Below are positions 8,625 to 17,559 of a DNA stretch of 64,000 nucleotides, piece after piece. The position numbers and the translations under genes are program-made. A model generated the notes under the pieces. The model was not told the origin of the DNA. It saw nothing but the letters and a program-made list of their open reading frames with translations, and did not search any database. The DNA is from Dyella sp. OK004. GTDB lineage: Bacteria > Pseudomonadota > Gammaproteobacteria > Xanthomonadales > Rhodanobacteraceae. The first letter of the stretch is position 1; each line of letters starts with the position of its first letter. The stretch is from the NCBI RefSeq assembly GCF_900114495.1, contig NZ_FOZI01000001.1:1383469-1447468 (forward strand), written 5' to 3'.

Positions 8625-8654
8625 AAAAAAAGCCCGCGCAAGCGGGCTTTTTTT
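8625..8654. terminator. Bidirectional intrinsic terminator (csp / prlC)
   Basis: Perfect 13-bp stem with GCAA loop: seven A, GCCCGC, loop, GCGGGC, seven T. Because the A and T runs are part of the stem, it works in both directions, ending the cold-shock gene on the plus strand and the oligopeptidase gene on the minus strand. Confidence 0.95.
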
Positions 8655-8666
8655 GTCGGGGGTGTA

Positions 8667-10748
8667 TCAGGCCAGCCCATAGCTGTGCAGCAAGGCCTCC
8701 GGCTCCGGTTTTCTGCCGCGGAAGGCGACAAAGCTTTCTAGTGCTGGGCGGCTGGCACCCACGGCGAGGATTTCGTCGCGGAAGCGCTCGCCGGTAGCGC
8801 GGTCGATCACGCTGCCGTTGGTTGCTGCCTGCTCTTCGAACTCGCCGAAGGCGTCGGCACTGAGCAGTTCGGCCCACAGATAGCTGTAGTAACCAGCCGC
8901 ATAGCCACCGGCGAAGATGTGGCTGAAGCCGTTGGGGAAGCGCTGCCAGATCGGCGGATGCAGCACAGCCACCTGCTTGCGCACTTCTTCCAGCACGGCC
9001 AGCGTGCGCGCGCCCTGTTCCGGGTCGTATTCCAGATGCAGGCTGAAGTCGAACAACGCGAATTCCAGCTGACGCACCAGAAACAGGCCGGCATGGAAAT
9101 GCCGCGCGGCGAGCATGCGCTGGAACAGTTCCTCCGGCAGCTTTTCGCCGGTCTGCCAATGGCGCGCGAACAGGTCGAGCGCCTCGCGGTTCCAGCCGAA
9201 GTTCTCCATGAACTGGCTGGGCAGTTCCACCGCGTCCCATTCCACGCCATCGATGCCGCCGATGGAGGGCAGGGCGATCTCGGTGAGCAGGTGATGCAGG
9301 CCGTGGCCGAATTCGTGGAACAAGGTCAGCACATCGTCGTGCGTGAGCAGGGCCGGGCGGCCTTCGGTGGGCGGCGCGAAGTTACAGGTGAGGAACGTCA
9401 CTGGCAGCTGTTCGTTGCCGCCGTCGCTGAAGCGGGAGCGGCACACGTCCATCCACGCGCCGCCACGCTTGCCTGAACGGGCATACAGATCGACGTAGGC
9501 ACCGGCGAACACGCGGCCGTCAGCGTCGCGCATGTCGTAATAACGCACTTCCGGATGCCACACATCGACGCCGTCGCGCGGACTCAGGGTGACGCCGTAG
9601 AGCTTTTGCACCAGGCCGAACAGGCCGTCGATCACCGCGGGCAGCGGGAAGTACGGCTTGAGCTGTTCCTCGTCCAGGTCGTAGTTCTTCTGGCGCAGCT
9701 TTTCGGAGGCGTAGCCGACATCCCAGGACTCGAGGTTGTCCAGCTTCAGTTCCTTACTGGCGAACTCGCGCAATGCGGCCAGTTCTTTGCGCGCCACCGG
9801 ACGCGCGCGCTGGGCCAGGTCGTGCAGGAACTCCATCACTTCGGTGGGCGAATCGGCCATCTTGGTCGCCAGCGATTCTTCGGCGGCATTGGCGAAGCCG
9901 AGCAGCAGCGCGGCTTCGTGGCGCAACGCCATGATCTTCTCGATGCGCGGGCCGTTGTCGTACTTGCCGGCGTGCGGGCCCTGATCGGAGGCGCGGGTCT
10001 GGTAGGCCCAGTACACGCGCTCGCGCAGGCCGGGATTATCGGCATAGGTCAGCACCGCCTGCACACTGGGCTGCTTGAGCGTGACCAGATAACCGTCGAG
10101 ATTCTGTTCCTTGGCGTACTGGCGCAGCACAGCGCGGCCGGATTCAGGAATGCCGGCGAGGTCGCGCTCATCGGTGATGTGTTCGTGCCAGGCGTCGGTG
10201 GCATCCAGCACAGCGTTGGAGAACTCGGTGGACAGCTTGCTCAGCTCCACGCCGATGGTGCGATAGCGCGAGCGCGCCGGCTCTTCCAGCGCCACGCCGG
10301 ACAGCTTGAAATCGCGCAGCGCGTGCTCGACCAGGGCACGCTGCGGCCGCGCCAGCGCGGCGAATCCCGGCGCATCGGCCAGCGCCTGCACCACCTGGTA
10401 CAGCTCGCGGTTCTGGCCCAGCTCGATGGCGTGGTCGGTGAGCTTTTCCTCGGCCGGTCCGTAGACCTCGCGCAGGGCTTCGTTGTCGGCCACCGAATGC
10501 AGATGGCTCACCGGTGCCCAGGCCCGCGCCAGGCGCTGTTCCAGCCGCTCCTGGGTCAGCATCACGCCGTCGAAATCACGCGGCCCGCCGGCGGCGGTGA
10601 GCGCGTCGATACCCTGGCGGTAATCCGCCAGCAGGGTGTCGATGGCGGGGGTGACCTGTTCCGGGCGGATCTGCGAGAAGGCGGGCAGGGTGGCGTCGGC
10701 CAGCAACGGGTTGTCCAGCCGGTTATCCAGCTTGTTGTCTTGGGACAT
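8667..10748 (-). CDS. prlC: Oligopeptidase A (M3 metallopeptidase)
   Basis: A 693-residue cytoplasmic zinc peptidase of the thimet oligopeptidase family that degrades short peptides, including cleaved signal peptides. The zinc motif HEFGH sits at His478, Glu479, His482, with the third ligand expected about 25 residues later. Size and the all-helical character match E. coli OpdA/PrlC (680 residues). Start at 10748 (MSQDNKL) is preferred because an AAGGAG site lies about 6-11 nt upstream; the frame continues to 10850 but into the divergent promoter region. It is transcribed away from the patatin gene and ends at the shared terminator with the cold-shock gene. Confidence 0.95.
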   Translation of the reverse strand: MSQDNKLDNRLDNPLLADATLPAFSQIRPEQVTPAIDTLLADYRQGIDALTAAGGPRDFDGVMLTQERLEQRLARAWAPVSHLHSVADNEALREVYGPAEEKLTDHAIELGQNRELYQVVQALADAPGFAALARPQRALVEHALRDFKLSGVALEEPARSRYRTIGVELSKLSTEFSNAVLDATDAWHEHITDERDLAGIPESGRAVLRQYAKEQNLDGYLVTLKQPSVQAVLTYADNPGLRERVYWAYQTRASDQGPHAGKYDNGPRIEKIMALRHEAALLLGFANAAEESLATKMADSPTEVMEFLHDLAQRARPVARKELAALREFASKELKLDNLESWDVGYASEKLRQKNYDLDEEQLKPYFPLPAVIDGLFGLVQKLYGVTLSPRDGVDVWHPEVRYYDMRDADGRVFAGAYVDLYARSGKRGGAWMDVCRSRFSDGGNEQLPVTFLTCNFAPPTEGRPALLTHDDVLTLFHEFGHGLHHLLTEIALPSIGGIDGVEWDAVELPSQFMENFGWNREALDLFARHWQTGEKLPEELFQRMLAARHFHAGLFLVRQLEFALFDFSLHLEYDPEQGARTLAVLEEVRKQVAVLHPPIWQRFPNGFSHIFAGGYAAGYYSYLWAELLSADAFGEFEEQAATNGSVIDRATGERFRDEILAVGASRPALESFVAFRGRKPEPEALLHSYGLA

Positions 10749-10852
10749 GTGTTTCTCCTTAAGGCCGCCAGCGTGGCGACCGGCCGGGGCGAAATCAAGC
10801 CGCTCTGCGACGCACTTCTGGCTGTCACAAAGCGCGCCGTACCATCGCATCC

Positions 10853-12571
10853 ATGTTGCAGACGGATTTCACCGAACTACTACGTCAAAGCGACGTGTTT
10901 GGGCATTTGGATACGGACGCCCTGGAGGCCTTGGGCCGCCAGCTGGTGTGGTTCGGCCTGCCCGGTGGACGGCCGCTCTATAAGCAGAGCGAGCCGGCGG
11001 ACGCGATGTACCTGCTGGTCAGCGGCAGCCTGGGCAGTTTCGATGGACCGACCGAACTGACGCGCCTGATCTCGGCCGGCGACAGCGTGGGCGAGATCAG
11101 CCTGGTCAGCGGGGAAAGCCGTCAGGCCACGGTGCGCGCCTTGCGCGACTCCGAATTGCTGCGGCTGGACCGCGCCGCCTTCGAGGCGTTGGTCAGCCGC
11201 TATCCACAGGCTATGTTGGGCGTGGCGCGCGTGGCCATTGCGCGCCTGCAGAAGCGCCTGCGCAACGAGGACAGCCCCGGCAACGCGCGCACCTTCGCCC
11301 TGCTGCCGGTGGATGCCGAGGTGCCGGCGCGCGCGCTGGCGATGCAATTGGCGATGGCGCTGGAGCCTTATGGCAGCTGCGCGGTCATCGACGAGGAACA
11401 CGGCGCCGGTCGCGGCAGCGACTGGTTCGCCGAACGCGAAGCGCAGGTGCGCTTCGTGATCTATCTGGATACGCGCGGCGATGCGCTGTGGCGCCAGCGC
11501 TGCCTGCGCCAGGCTGACGTGTTGTTGCTGCCCACGCAGGCCGCGCAGCCGGCACGGCCCTGGCCGGAAGGCGCACCGCTGCATCCCTCGCGTGCCGGGC
11601 ATCGGCCGCGCCATCTGATTCTGTTGCATCCCGGGCGCCAGCCCAGCTTGGGCGCGGCACAGCGCTGGCGCGCCCAGTTCAGCGGCGAGCTGCAACACCA
11701 CCACGTCGGCGGCCAGGCCGACATTGCGCGGCTGGCGCGGCTGATCAGCGGCCATGCGCGTGGACTAGTGCTGGCCGGTGGCGGCGCGCGCGGGCTGGCC
11801 CACCTCGGCGCCTTGCGCGCCCTGCGTGAAGCCGGCCATGTGTTCGACAGCGTGGGCGGCACCAGCATCGGCGCGATCATCGGCGCAGGCGTAGCCGCCG
11901 GTTGGGAGCTCGGCGAGATGACCGAGGTCTACCGACGCGCCTTTATCGAAGGCCGCCCACTGTCGGACTGGACCTTGCCGCTGGTAGCGCTCACCCGCGG
12001 CCGCCGCGCCGCGCTGATGCTGCGCCGCGCATTCGGCGCGCTGGATATCGAAGACCTCACTCTGCCGTTCTTCTGCATGGTCACCTGCCTGTCCGGCGAC
12101 GGCATGGTGGCGCAGCGCCGCGGGCCGCTGTGGTTATGGCTGCGCGCCTCCAGCGCCATACCGGGCGTGCTGCCACCCGTGTTGCATCACGGCCGCGTGT
12201 ATATCGACGGCGCGCTGATGAATAACCTGCCCACCGATGTGATGGCGACGGACGGCATCGATCACATCACCGCGGTGGATATCCGCGCCGAGATTTCCCT
12301 GCTCACCACCGCCGAGGAATACGCCACGCCGCCCTGGTGGCGACTGTTGCTACAGCGACAGACCATCCAGCGCCCGGGCCTGGTCTCCACCCTGGTGCGC
12401 GCGGGTATGGTGAATAGCGAAGCGCCAAGCCTGCATCGCCGGGAACGCGCGGATCTGCTGATCACACCGCCGCTGGAACATATCGGCATGCTGGACTGGA
12501 AGGATTGGCAGCGCGCGATCGAAGCCGGTTACGTGCATACGCTGAAGGTGCTCGAAGACCAGCAACGATAG
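10853..12571 (+). CDS. Patatin-like phospholipase with cyclic-nucleotide-binding domain
   Basis: A 572-residue protein of the NTE/RssA-like group. Residues about 10-125 form a cNMP-binding domain with the GDSVGEISLVSGESR core, but whether a nucleotide is bound is unknown. A middle linker of about 150 residues follows. The catalytic patatin domain starts near residue 300 (GGGARG oxyanion loop), has the nucleophile Ser338 in GTSIG and the dyad Asp452 in DGA. It should be a serine lysophospholipase or phospholipase acting on membrane lipids. There is no signal peptide. The stop codon is embedded in a REP doublet. The gene is divergent from prlC with 104 bp between the starts. Confidence 0.92.
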   Translation: MLQTDFTELLRQSDVFGHLDTDALEALGRQLVWFGLPGGRPLYKQSEPADAMYLLVSGSLGSFDGPTELTRLISAGDSVGEISLVSGESRQATVRALRDSELLRLDRAAFEALVSRYPQAMLGVARVAIARLQKRLRNEDSPGNARTFALLPVDAEVPARALAMQLAMALEPYGSCAVIDEEHGAGRGSDWFAEREAQVRFVIYLDTRGDALWRQRCLRQADVLLLPTQAAQPARPWPEGAPLHPSRAGHRPRHLILLHPGRQPSLGAAQRWRAQFSGELQHHHVGGQADIARLARLISGHARGLVLAGGGARGLAHLGALRALREAGHVFDSVGGTSIGAIIGAGVAAGWELGEMTEVYRRAFIEGRPLSDWTLPLVALTRGRRAALMLRRAFGALDIEDLTLPFFCMVTCLSGDGMVAQRRGPLWLWLRASSAIPGVLPPVLHHGRVYIDGALMNNLPTDVMATDGIDHITAVDIRAEISLLTTAEEYATPPWWRLLLQRQTIQRPGLVSTLVRAGMVNSEAPSLHRRERADLLITPPLEHIGMLDWKDWQRAIEAGYVHTLKVLEDQQR

Positions 12572-12642
12572 GAGCCCACCCTGTGGGCGAAAGCGGCCGA
12601 AAGACCGCGGCGCAGAGCGGGCGCCCACAGGGGGGGCTCCTA
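12569..12642. repeat. REP doublet (REPIN-like)
   Basis: Two inverted arms of 21 bp (12569-12589 and 12622-12642) with 20 of 21 positions matching. Each arm starts with TAGGAGC and itself contains a small palindrome GCCCAC CCT GTGGGC. The same design recurs at 56653-56720 with a swapped base pair. It overlaps the stop codon of the patatin gene and fills the space before the carbonic anhydrase gene. Confidence 0.85.
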
Positions 12643-12670
12643 CAACAACCTCAGCCGCTACCATGGGCAG

Positions 12671-13207
12671 ATGAATCATCTCCGCACCTACCGGGGCATC
12701 GCCCCCACCCTTGGCCAGCGCGTCTACGTCGACCCGGCTGCCACTGTGATCGGCGCTGTCGAGCTGGCTGACGATGTGTCGATCTGGCCTGGTGCCGTGC
12801 TGCGCGGCGACGTGCATCACATCCGCATCGGCGCGCGCAGCAATGTGCAGGACGGCAGCATCGTGCATGTCACTCACGATGGCCCTTACTCGCCAGGCGG
12901 CTTCCCTACCCTGGTCGGCGAAGGCGTCACCATCGGCCACGCCGCGGTGATCCACGCCTGCACCATCGAGGACTATTGCCTGATCGGCATGCACGCCACC
13001 GTGCTCGATGGCGCCACGGTGAAGAAGTACGGTTTCGTCGGCGCAGGCAGCGTGATTCCACCCGGCAAGGTCGTGGGCGAACGCGAGCTGTGGCTGGGCA
13101 ATCCGGCCAAGTTCGTGCGGCTGCTCAACGATAAACAGATCGAGCAGCTGCATTACTCAGCCGATCACTACGTACGCCTGAAAGACGAGTACCTCGCAGC
13201 GGAATGA
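12671..13207 (+). CDS. Gamma-type carbonic anhydrase family protein
   Basis: A 178-residue left-handed beta-helix protein of the gamma carbonic anhydrase/YrdA family, built of hexapeptide repeats (V/I-G at turns). The three histidines expected to bind zinc are in place in GDVHHIRIG, VHVTHDG and GHAAVIHAC. Family members range from active CO2 hydratases to proteins without detectable activity; the E. coli relatives YrdA and PaaY belong here. The start at 12671 is the first ATG after the REP doublet. Its stop overlaps the next start by 4 bp (ATGA), so it forms a coupled pair with the phosphatase-like gene. Confidence 0.93.
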   Translation: MNHLRTYRGIAPTLGQRVYVDPAATVIGAVELADDVSIWPGAVLRGDVHHIRIGARSNVQDGSIVHVTHDGPYSPGGFPTLVGEGVTIGHAAVIHACTIEDYCLIGMHATVLDGATVKKYGFVGAGSVIPPGKVVGERELWLGNPAKFVRLLNDKQIEQLHYSADHYVRLKDEYLAAE

Positions 13208-13533
13208 GTACACGCCGTGTACTTTTCCTGTGCAGCCGCAACCGGCTGCGCAGCCCCACGGCGGAGCAGGTGTTCCGTGATTGGCCGCAGCTGGAGGTGG
13301 ATTCGGCCGGCCTATCGCCCGATGCGGACACTCTGCTTTCCGCCGAGCAGGTGGATTGGGCGGAGCTGATCCTAGTGATGGAAGCCGCGCATCGCCGTCG
13401 CCTGCAAGCGCGCTTTGGCCGGCATCTCCACGGCAAGCGCGTAGTGGTGCTGGGTATTCCCGACGACTACGACTTCATGCAGCCCGAGCTGGTCGAGCTT
13501 CTGCTGAAGAAAGCGGGACCGTTGCTGCGCTGA
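13204..13533 (+). CDS. Low-molecular-weight tyrosine-phosphatase-like protein
   Basis: A 109-residue protein related to LMW protein tyrosine phosphatases (the COG4551-type short branch). The P-loop is C-X5-R with Cys10 and Arg16, followed by SPTAE, so the nucleophile and phosphate-binding Arg are kept. The usual CxGNxCRS is changed to CSRNRLRS. The DxxxY region corresponds to IPDDYDF near residue 85. It is about 40 residues shorter than classical LMW-PTPs. Substrate unknown; activity is plausible but not assured given the altered loop. It is translationally coupled (4-bp overlap) to the carbonic anhydrase-like gene. Confidence 0.82.
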   Translation: MSTRRVLFLCSRNRLRSPTAEQVFRDWPQLEVDSAGLSPDADTLLSAEQVDWAELILVMEAAHRRRLQARFGRHLHGKRVVVLGIPDDYDFMQPELVELLLKKAGPLLR

Positions 13534-13545
13534 AGCGCTCCGGCG

Positions 13546-14103
13546 TCACTGCGCCTGGGTGGAGGCCGACGATGCGGATTGGATCATCGCGGCGCGTGCT
13601 TCGTCGCTGCGAATCTGGATCTGGCGCTGCGCATCGAGCTTGCCGCCAAGCAGGGCGAGCTTGTAATTGGTGCCGTCGAATTCGCGCAGCAACGACAGCT
13701 CGCGCTGAGCTTCGTCCAGCTCGTTGTTGTTGATAGAACGCTCTACGTCGTCGGCGGCCGGCTCGAATAGCTGATGCAAACCGTCCTGCGCCGCCGCATT
13801 GTTCGGATCCAACTGCAACGCACTGAGATAGAACTCGTAGGCATTGGCGCCGGCCGGCGCGATCAGCCGCTTTTCATCCACGGCGGTCTTGGCCAGGCCA
13901 AGCATGATGCCGACGCCGCTAGTGTCGTCAGTGCCACCACTGGTCGCCGCCGCCGCTGGGCCTTTCGAGGAGCCGGACGCGAGATTCGCCATGGAAGCCG
14001 GGCGCATCAGCGCATACGCGGTGCCGGCTGCAATGACCAGCAAGACCAGTGAGGCAACAAGCAGACCGCGTCGCGAGGACGCGGCGGAAAACAGACGGGA
14101 CAT
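13546..14103 (-). CDS. Membrane-anchored protein related to the neighbouring TonB-type protein, lacking the TonB domain
   Basis: A 185-residue protein with one N-terminal membrane segment (residues about 12-32) and an external helical part. Residues about 78-160 align well with the N-terminal periplasmic part of the TonB-family protein encoded at 14597-15577, sharing RL.APAG.NA.E.YL, AQD.L, EAQRE..LL and TNY.L motifs. It ends before any TonB C-terminal domain. Start at 14103 (MSRLFSAA) gives a proper membrane anchor; the longer frame to 14181 adds an unlikely charged extension. The function is unknown; it may be a partner or regulator of the TonB-like protein. Confidence 0.72.
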   Translation of the reverse strand: MSRLFSAASSRRGLLVASLVLLVIAAGTAYALMRPASMANLASGSSKGPAAAATSGGTDDTSGVGIMLGLAKTAVDEKRLIAPAGANAYEFYLSALQLDPNNAAAQDGLHQLFEPAADDVERSINNNELDEAQRELSLLREFDGTNYKLALLGGKLDAQRQIQIRSDEARAAMIQSASSASTQAQ

Positions 14104-14228
14104 GACACCTGGCCGGTGGGGTGGGGCCGCATTCGGGACCATGCGTCTTCGCATGTCCCAGCAGCGCGCCACGGTAGCCACGCCAGATGTCAGCTATGTG
14201 ACGCCGTTGGCGTTTTATCCTGCATCCG

Positions 14229-14522
14229 TCAGCCGAAGTGGCCGCCAACAATCTTGCCGTCCTTGTCTAGCTCCGGGTAATAGCGACTGTTGTTACTGCG
14301 GAATTCCATGGTGGTCATGGTGCCGGGCATCACCAGCTGTACATCCGGGTAGGTCGCGTGGAACTGCTCCGGCGTGGGATGGGTGGCGATGAAGGCGTCG
14401 AAGCTTTTCATGTCGGTCACGAAGCCGGCCACCGACTTGGGCGCAGGCTGGGTCATGTCGTGACAGGCTCCGGTGGCGATGGCGACAGCAAGCAGGGGCA
14501 GGACGAGCATGGCCTTGCGCAT
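14229..14522 (-). CDS. Small exported lipoprotein-like protein
   Basis: A 97-residue protein with an N-terminal signal sequence (residues 1-19) ending in IATGAC, which is close to but not a perfect lipobox because position -3 is Thr. If lipidated, Cys20 would be the anchor, with His and Asp following. The mature part has no domain I can recognise; it carries a segment MPGTMTTMEFRSNNSRYY that may be a small beta sheet. The gene lies between the two TonB-related genes in the same orientation, about 75 bp after the TonB-like gene's stop end and 125 bp before the paralogue, so the three could be co-transcribed. Confidence 0.68.
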   Translation of the reverse strand: MRKAMLVLPLLAVAIATGACHDMTQPAPKSVAGFVTDMKSFDAFIATHPTPEQFHATYPDVQLVMPGTMTTMEFRSNNSRYYPELDKDGKIVGGHFG

Positions 14523-14596
14523 GGCGGATCTCCTTGGCGATTGCGCCGATTATGCGTCATGCGGTTGAAGGCAGCGGCACCTCCCCGCGGCCTGCT

Positions 14597-15577
14597 TCAA
14601 AGCCGGAATTCGATGCGCTGGCGCAACTCTGCCGAGGCCGGCGCGCCATTGCGCGTGCCCGGCGTGAACTGCCAGCGCTCAACCGCGCTCAGTGCAGCGC
14701 GGTCGAACACATTCTTGGGATCGGCGTCGATCACACTAGCGCGACTCACCGAACCATCCGCTTCGACGACGAAACGCACGTCGACCCAGCCTTGCCGGCG
14801 CGTACGCCGCGCGTCACTGGGGTAGTACGGTTCGATGCGGCGCTTCAACACGGGTGCTGTCGCGGCAACGGCTTCCGCGGCGGGCGCAGGTCGTGCCGCT
14901 ACCGGAGCGGCAGGCTCCGGCTCGGTCCGTTTTACTGGCGACGCTGGCTGACTGATGGCGGAGGGCGGCGCTGGCGTGACCGCCACCGATGGAAAGGGCG
15001 TCGTCACCGATGCCGTATGGGCCTGCTGTTTTTGCGCGGTGGCCTGTGCCTGTTGCTGCTCGCGTCGCTGCTGGTCTTCCGCTACCTGCAACTGGGCCTG
15101 CAGTTTGGCGCGCAGGATGGTGAGCGTGTAGTTGGTGGGGTCGGCCTTGGACAAGAGGTCGATCTCCCGCTGGGCTTCGGCGGCGTTGCCCTGGCCGATG
15201 GTCTGCTCGGCGGCAGTGGCGGCGAACGGGAAGATTTCGCGCAAGGCATCCTGCGCAACCTGGTTGTCCGGCTGCTGCTTCAAGACCTTCAGATACCACT
15301 CAATGGCGTTGTTGCCGGCCGGCGCCAGCAACCGCTGCTGCGCCATCGCATCCCGTGCGTGCAGCAAGAGATCCGCTGTGGTGACCGGCATATCGGCACG
15401 ATGGATCTGGCCGGCATCCGCCACTGGCGCCAGCTCCTGCACCACGTGCTCGTTGCTTCCGGCACCGCGCAACAGCCAGACGATGACACCGCCCGCGCAG
15501 GCGAACAAAGCGAGCAGGATCAACAGGACATAGCGCGTCGCACCTTGAGTACGGCGTTGAAGCGGGGCAGCTGGCAT
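14597..15577 (-). CDS. TonB family protein with N-terminal helical periplasmic region
   Basis: A 326-residue protein with a single membrane anchor near residues 14-37, a helical periplasmic region (residues about 60-170) and an Ala/Pro/Gln-rich linker (about 160-235). A C-terminal TonB domain (about 245-326) is marked by YYPSDARR, GWVDVRFVVEADGSV and ERWQFTPG. TonB domains pass energy from the inner membrane to outer-membrane receptors. The helical region is not part of ordinary TonB and is shared with the neighbour at 13546-14103. No exbB/exbD genes lie beside it; a full tonB-exbBD set exists at 48.4-50.8 kb in this window, so this is an additional TonB. Confidence 0.88.
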   Translation of the reverse strand: MPAAPLQRRTQGATRYVLLILLALFACAGGVIVWLLRGAGSNEHVVQELAPVADAGQIHRADMPVTTADLLLHARDAMAQQRLLAPAGNNAIEWYLKVLKQQPDNQVAQDALREIFPFAATAAEQTIGQGNAAEAQREIDLLSKADPTNYTLTILRAKLQAQLQVAEDQQRREQQQAQATAQKQQAHTASVTTPFPSVAVTPAPPSAISQPASPVKRTEPEPAAPVAARPAPAAEAVAATAPVLKRRIEPYYPSDARRTRRQGWVDVRFVVEADGSVSRASVIDADPKNVFDRAALSAVERWQFTPGTRNGAPASAELRQRIEFRL

Positions 15578-15695
15578 GAGAGGGGTATCGGGGAGGCCGC
15601 GGGGCGCGCCAGCTTAGTGACGCGATATTGCGGAGATGTTGCCTGGCGAAGCCGTCGCGCAGCCGTCACACAGACGGCTGCGCGACATCAAGCGC

Positions 15696-17480
15696 TTACC
15701 AATCCACCTGCAGGTTGCGGCTGTCGGGCGAACCGTCCGGATGGGCGATCCACCACACGCGGTTCTGCTGATCCGGGCAGCCCTGGCCGGTGGCATAGGT
15801 GGCCAGTGCGCCGCTGGCGGTGCTCAGGTCGGTGCGATAGCAACTGCCGAAGCTGTCGTTGAAGCGGAAGCTCTGCGCACTCTGCTGGCCGGTGTGGCTG
15901 GTGAGTGCTCCGCTGGCGTCGAAGTTCAAGGTATCGGCACTATCCACCGTATTGCTGATGTCCGCCTTGTAAACCGGGAAGCCCAGCAAGCGGCGTTCGC
16001 CATGCGTGGTGTAGCCCTGATGCGTCGTGGTGGCCGCGCTGAGGCTGCCGTCGCTGGCAACTTGCTGGTTGTAATCGACGCTCAGCGGGTACGCGGCATG
16101 CGCTCGGTATTCCACGGTCAGCAGCGGACCGACGCGGCTCTGGCTCACGCTATCCACCTGGGTCAGCTGTTCGGTCTGCTGGCGATAGGTGCTGGTGTTG
16201 ATGGTGAAACGCTGCACGTCGTTGAAGCCCACTGTCTGCGTCACCGAGTTGACCACGCGTCCGCTCGAACCGGTGGCGTAACCCTCGATCACGAACTGAC
16301 GCGTCAGCTGCGTGGTGATGTCACCGGTGAGATTGCCGCTGTTGTCGGTCGCCAACGTGCTGCCAATGGTCGGCGTGGGCGGCTGGCCCACCAGCGTGTT
16401 GCGGGTGATGCGGCCGTTGACCTGCTGCGCATGACGGTCGCGATACACCAGCAAAGTAGCGGTGGTGGAGAAATAACCGTGCGCACCCGCCACGCTCAAC
16501 GCGACTTCATGCGGACTGCCGTCGCTCAACTGACCGGCAAACGGCGTCAGGTCGACGCGGTAGGGCATGAAGTTGAGCGTCTGCACGCCAGGCGTCGGCC
16601 GCCACAGGTAGGGATCGATACCACCGGTGTAAATCCACGGATATACCGGCGCCACACCGGCCGGCTGGCCGTCGATGCTTACTTCGGCTTCGCGGAAGTT
16701 GCCGCCGCCACACTCCTGCACTTGCGCGGCGTACTGGTCAGGCACGCAGGTGTACCAGAACTCGTCGCCGCTCTGGCTCTGCGCGAACACGTCGAGATAC
16801 GCGCGCACCACATTGCGCGGCAGGCTCAGCGTCTTGGCGAGCTTGTCGGTGGGGCCGTTGAGGGTGGTGGTGTCGCCCACCGCGTCCGCACCGAGCGGAT
16901 ACACCGCATCCGGCACCTGCGCGGCCGGGGCTATCAGCGAGGCCGGGTAGAACAGCAGACGCGCGCTGCCGTGAATGATGCCGGTGTAGGTGCTGTTCAC
17001 CACATTGCCGATGATCGCCTGGCCCTTACCGGGCTGGCGCAGCAGCGTGGTGTAGTCGGTCAGGTCGCGCTCCACATGCCAGCTCGGCGACACCGCAGCG
17101 GAAGGCTCCTGCGTGGTACCGAAATACACGTTCACGCCGGACAGCCACAAGGTAGCGGTGCGATCGAACTGGCGACCCGCGGTCACCGAGAAATCCGCCT
17201 CCAGTACCACCTTGGACCAACGGCTGCCGCAGGAAACGGGCGGCGTGTAGTCGTAAGGACGCGTATTGAAATCGGTAAAGGTGACATCGTTGAACAACTG
17301 GACCACGCACGGGGTGCCCGGCGGACGCGGCACTGTGGGATCGGCCACGACGACATTCTTCGTTCCGATCACCGGATCATTGCCGGCGGCATGTGCTGTG
17401 CCGGCCGCAACGAGAATACCTATTCCAACGAATAGCCCGGCAATCACCGGACCCAGACGCACGAACCCCTTCGACGACAT
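15696..17480 (-). CDS. Secreted PNGase A-type amidase (peptide-N4-glycosyl asparagine amidase A family)
   Basis: A 594-residue exported protein resembling plant-type PNGase A, which removes N-glycans from asparagine. Family features visible are the paired beta-sandwich segment with RQFDRTATLWLSGV, the TQEPS loop, the WHVERDLTDY stretch and the NIVN/NVVNSTYTGI region. A signal peptide ends ...GTAHA about residue 31 from 17480. Start at 17480 follows GGGGAG; an ATG six codons upstream at 17498 also has an AGGGG site. The enzyme would act outside the cytoplasm on glycoproteins, plausibly plant or fungal. An AT-rich tandem repeat about 80-115 bp upstream may control it. Confidence 0.8.
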   Translation of the reverse strand: MSSKGFVRLGPVIAGLFVGIGILVAAGTAHAAGNDPVIGTKNVVVADPTVPRPPGTPCVVQLFNDVTFTDFNTRPYDYTPPVSCGSRWSKVVLEADFSVTAGRQFDRTATLWLSGVNVYFGTTQEPSAAVSPSWHVERDLTDYTTLLRQPGKGQAIIGNVVNSTYTGIIHGSARLLFYPASLIAPAAQVPDAVYPLGADAVGDTTTLNGPTDKLAKTLSLPRNVVRAYLDVFAQSQSGDEFWYTCVPDQYAAQVQECGGGNFREAEVSIDGQPAGVAPVYPWIYTGGIDPYLWRPTPGVQTLNFMPYRVDLTPFAGQLSDGSPHEVALSVAGAHGYFSTTATLLVYRDRHAQQVNGRITRNTLVGQPPTPTIGSTLATDNSGNLTGDITTQLTRQFVIEGYATGSSGRVVNSVTQTVGFNDVQRFTINTSTYRQQTEQLTQVDSVSQSRVGPLLTVEYRAHAAYPLSVDYNQQVASDGSLSAATTTHQGYTTHGERRLLGFPVYKADISNTVDSADTLNFDASGALTSHTGQQSAQSFRFNDSFGSCYRTDLSTASGALATYATGQGCPDQQNRVWWIAHPDGSPDSRNLQVDW

Positions 17481-17559
17481 GATGCTCACTCCCCGCATGA
17501 TGTGATCCCCTGTCCCATCACGCTAGCACGCGGCAAGACCGCAGGTGTTTGCGGTTCGC

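Noticed and set aside
9555-11060. 501-codon plus-strand frame over prlC
   Set aside because: Antisense to the oligopeptidase gene, rich in His/Gln/Arg as expected from its reverse complement; no ribosome site.
15636-17435. 599-codon plus-strand frame over the PNGase A-type gene
   Set aside because: Mirror frame of the real gene in GC-rich DNA; sequence full of Arg, His and Val with no recognisable domain.
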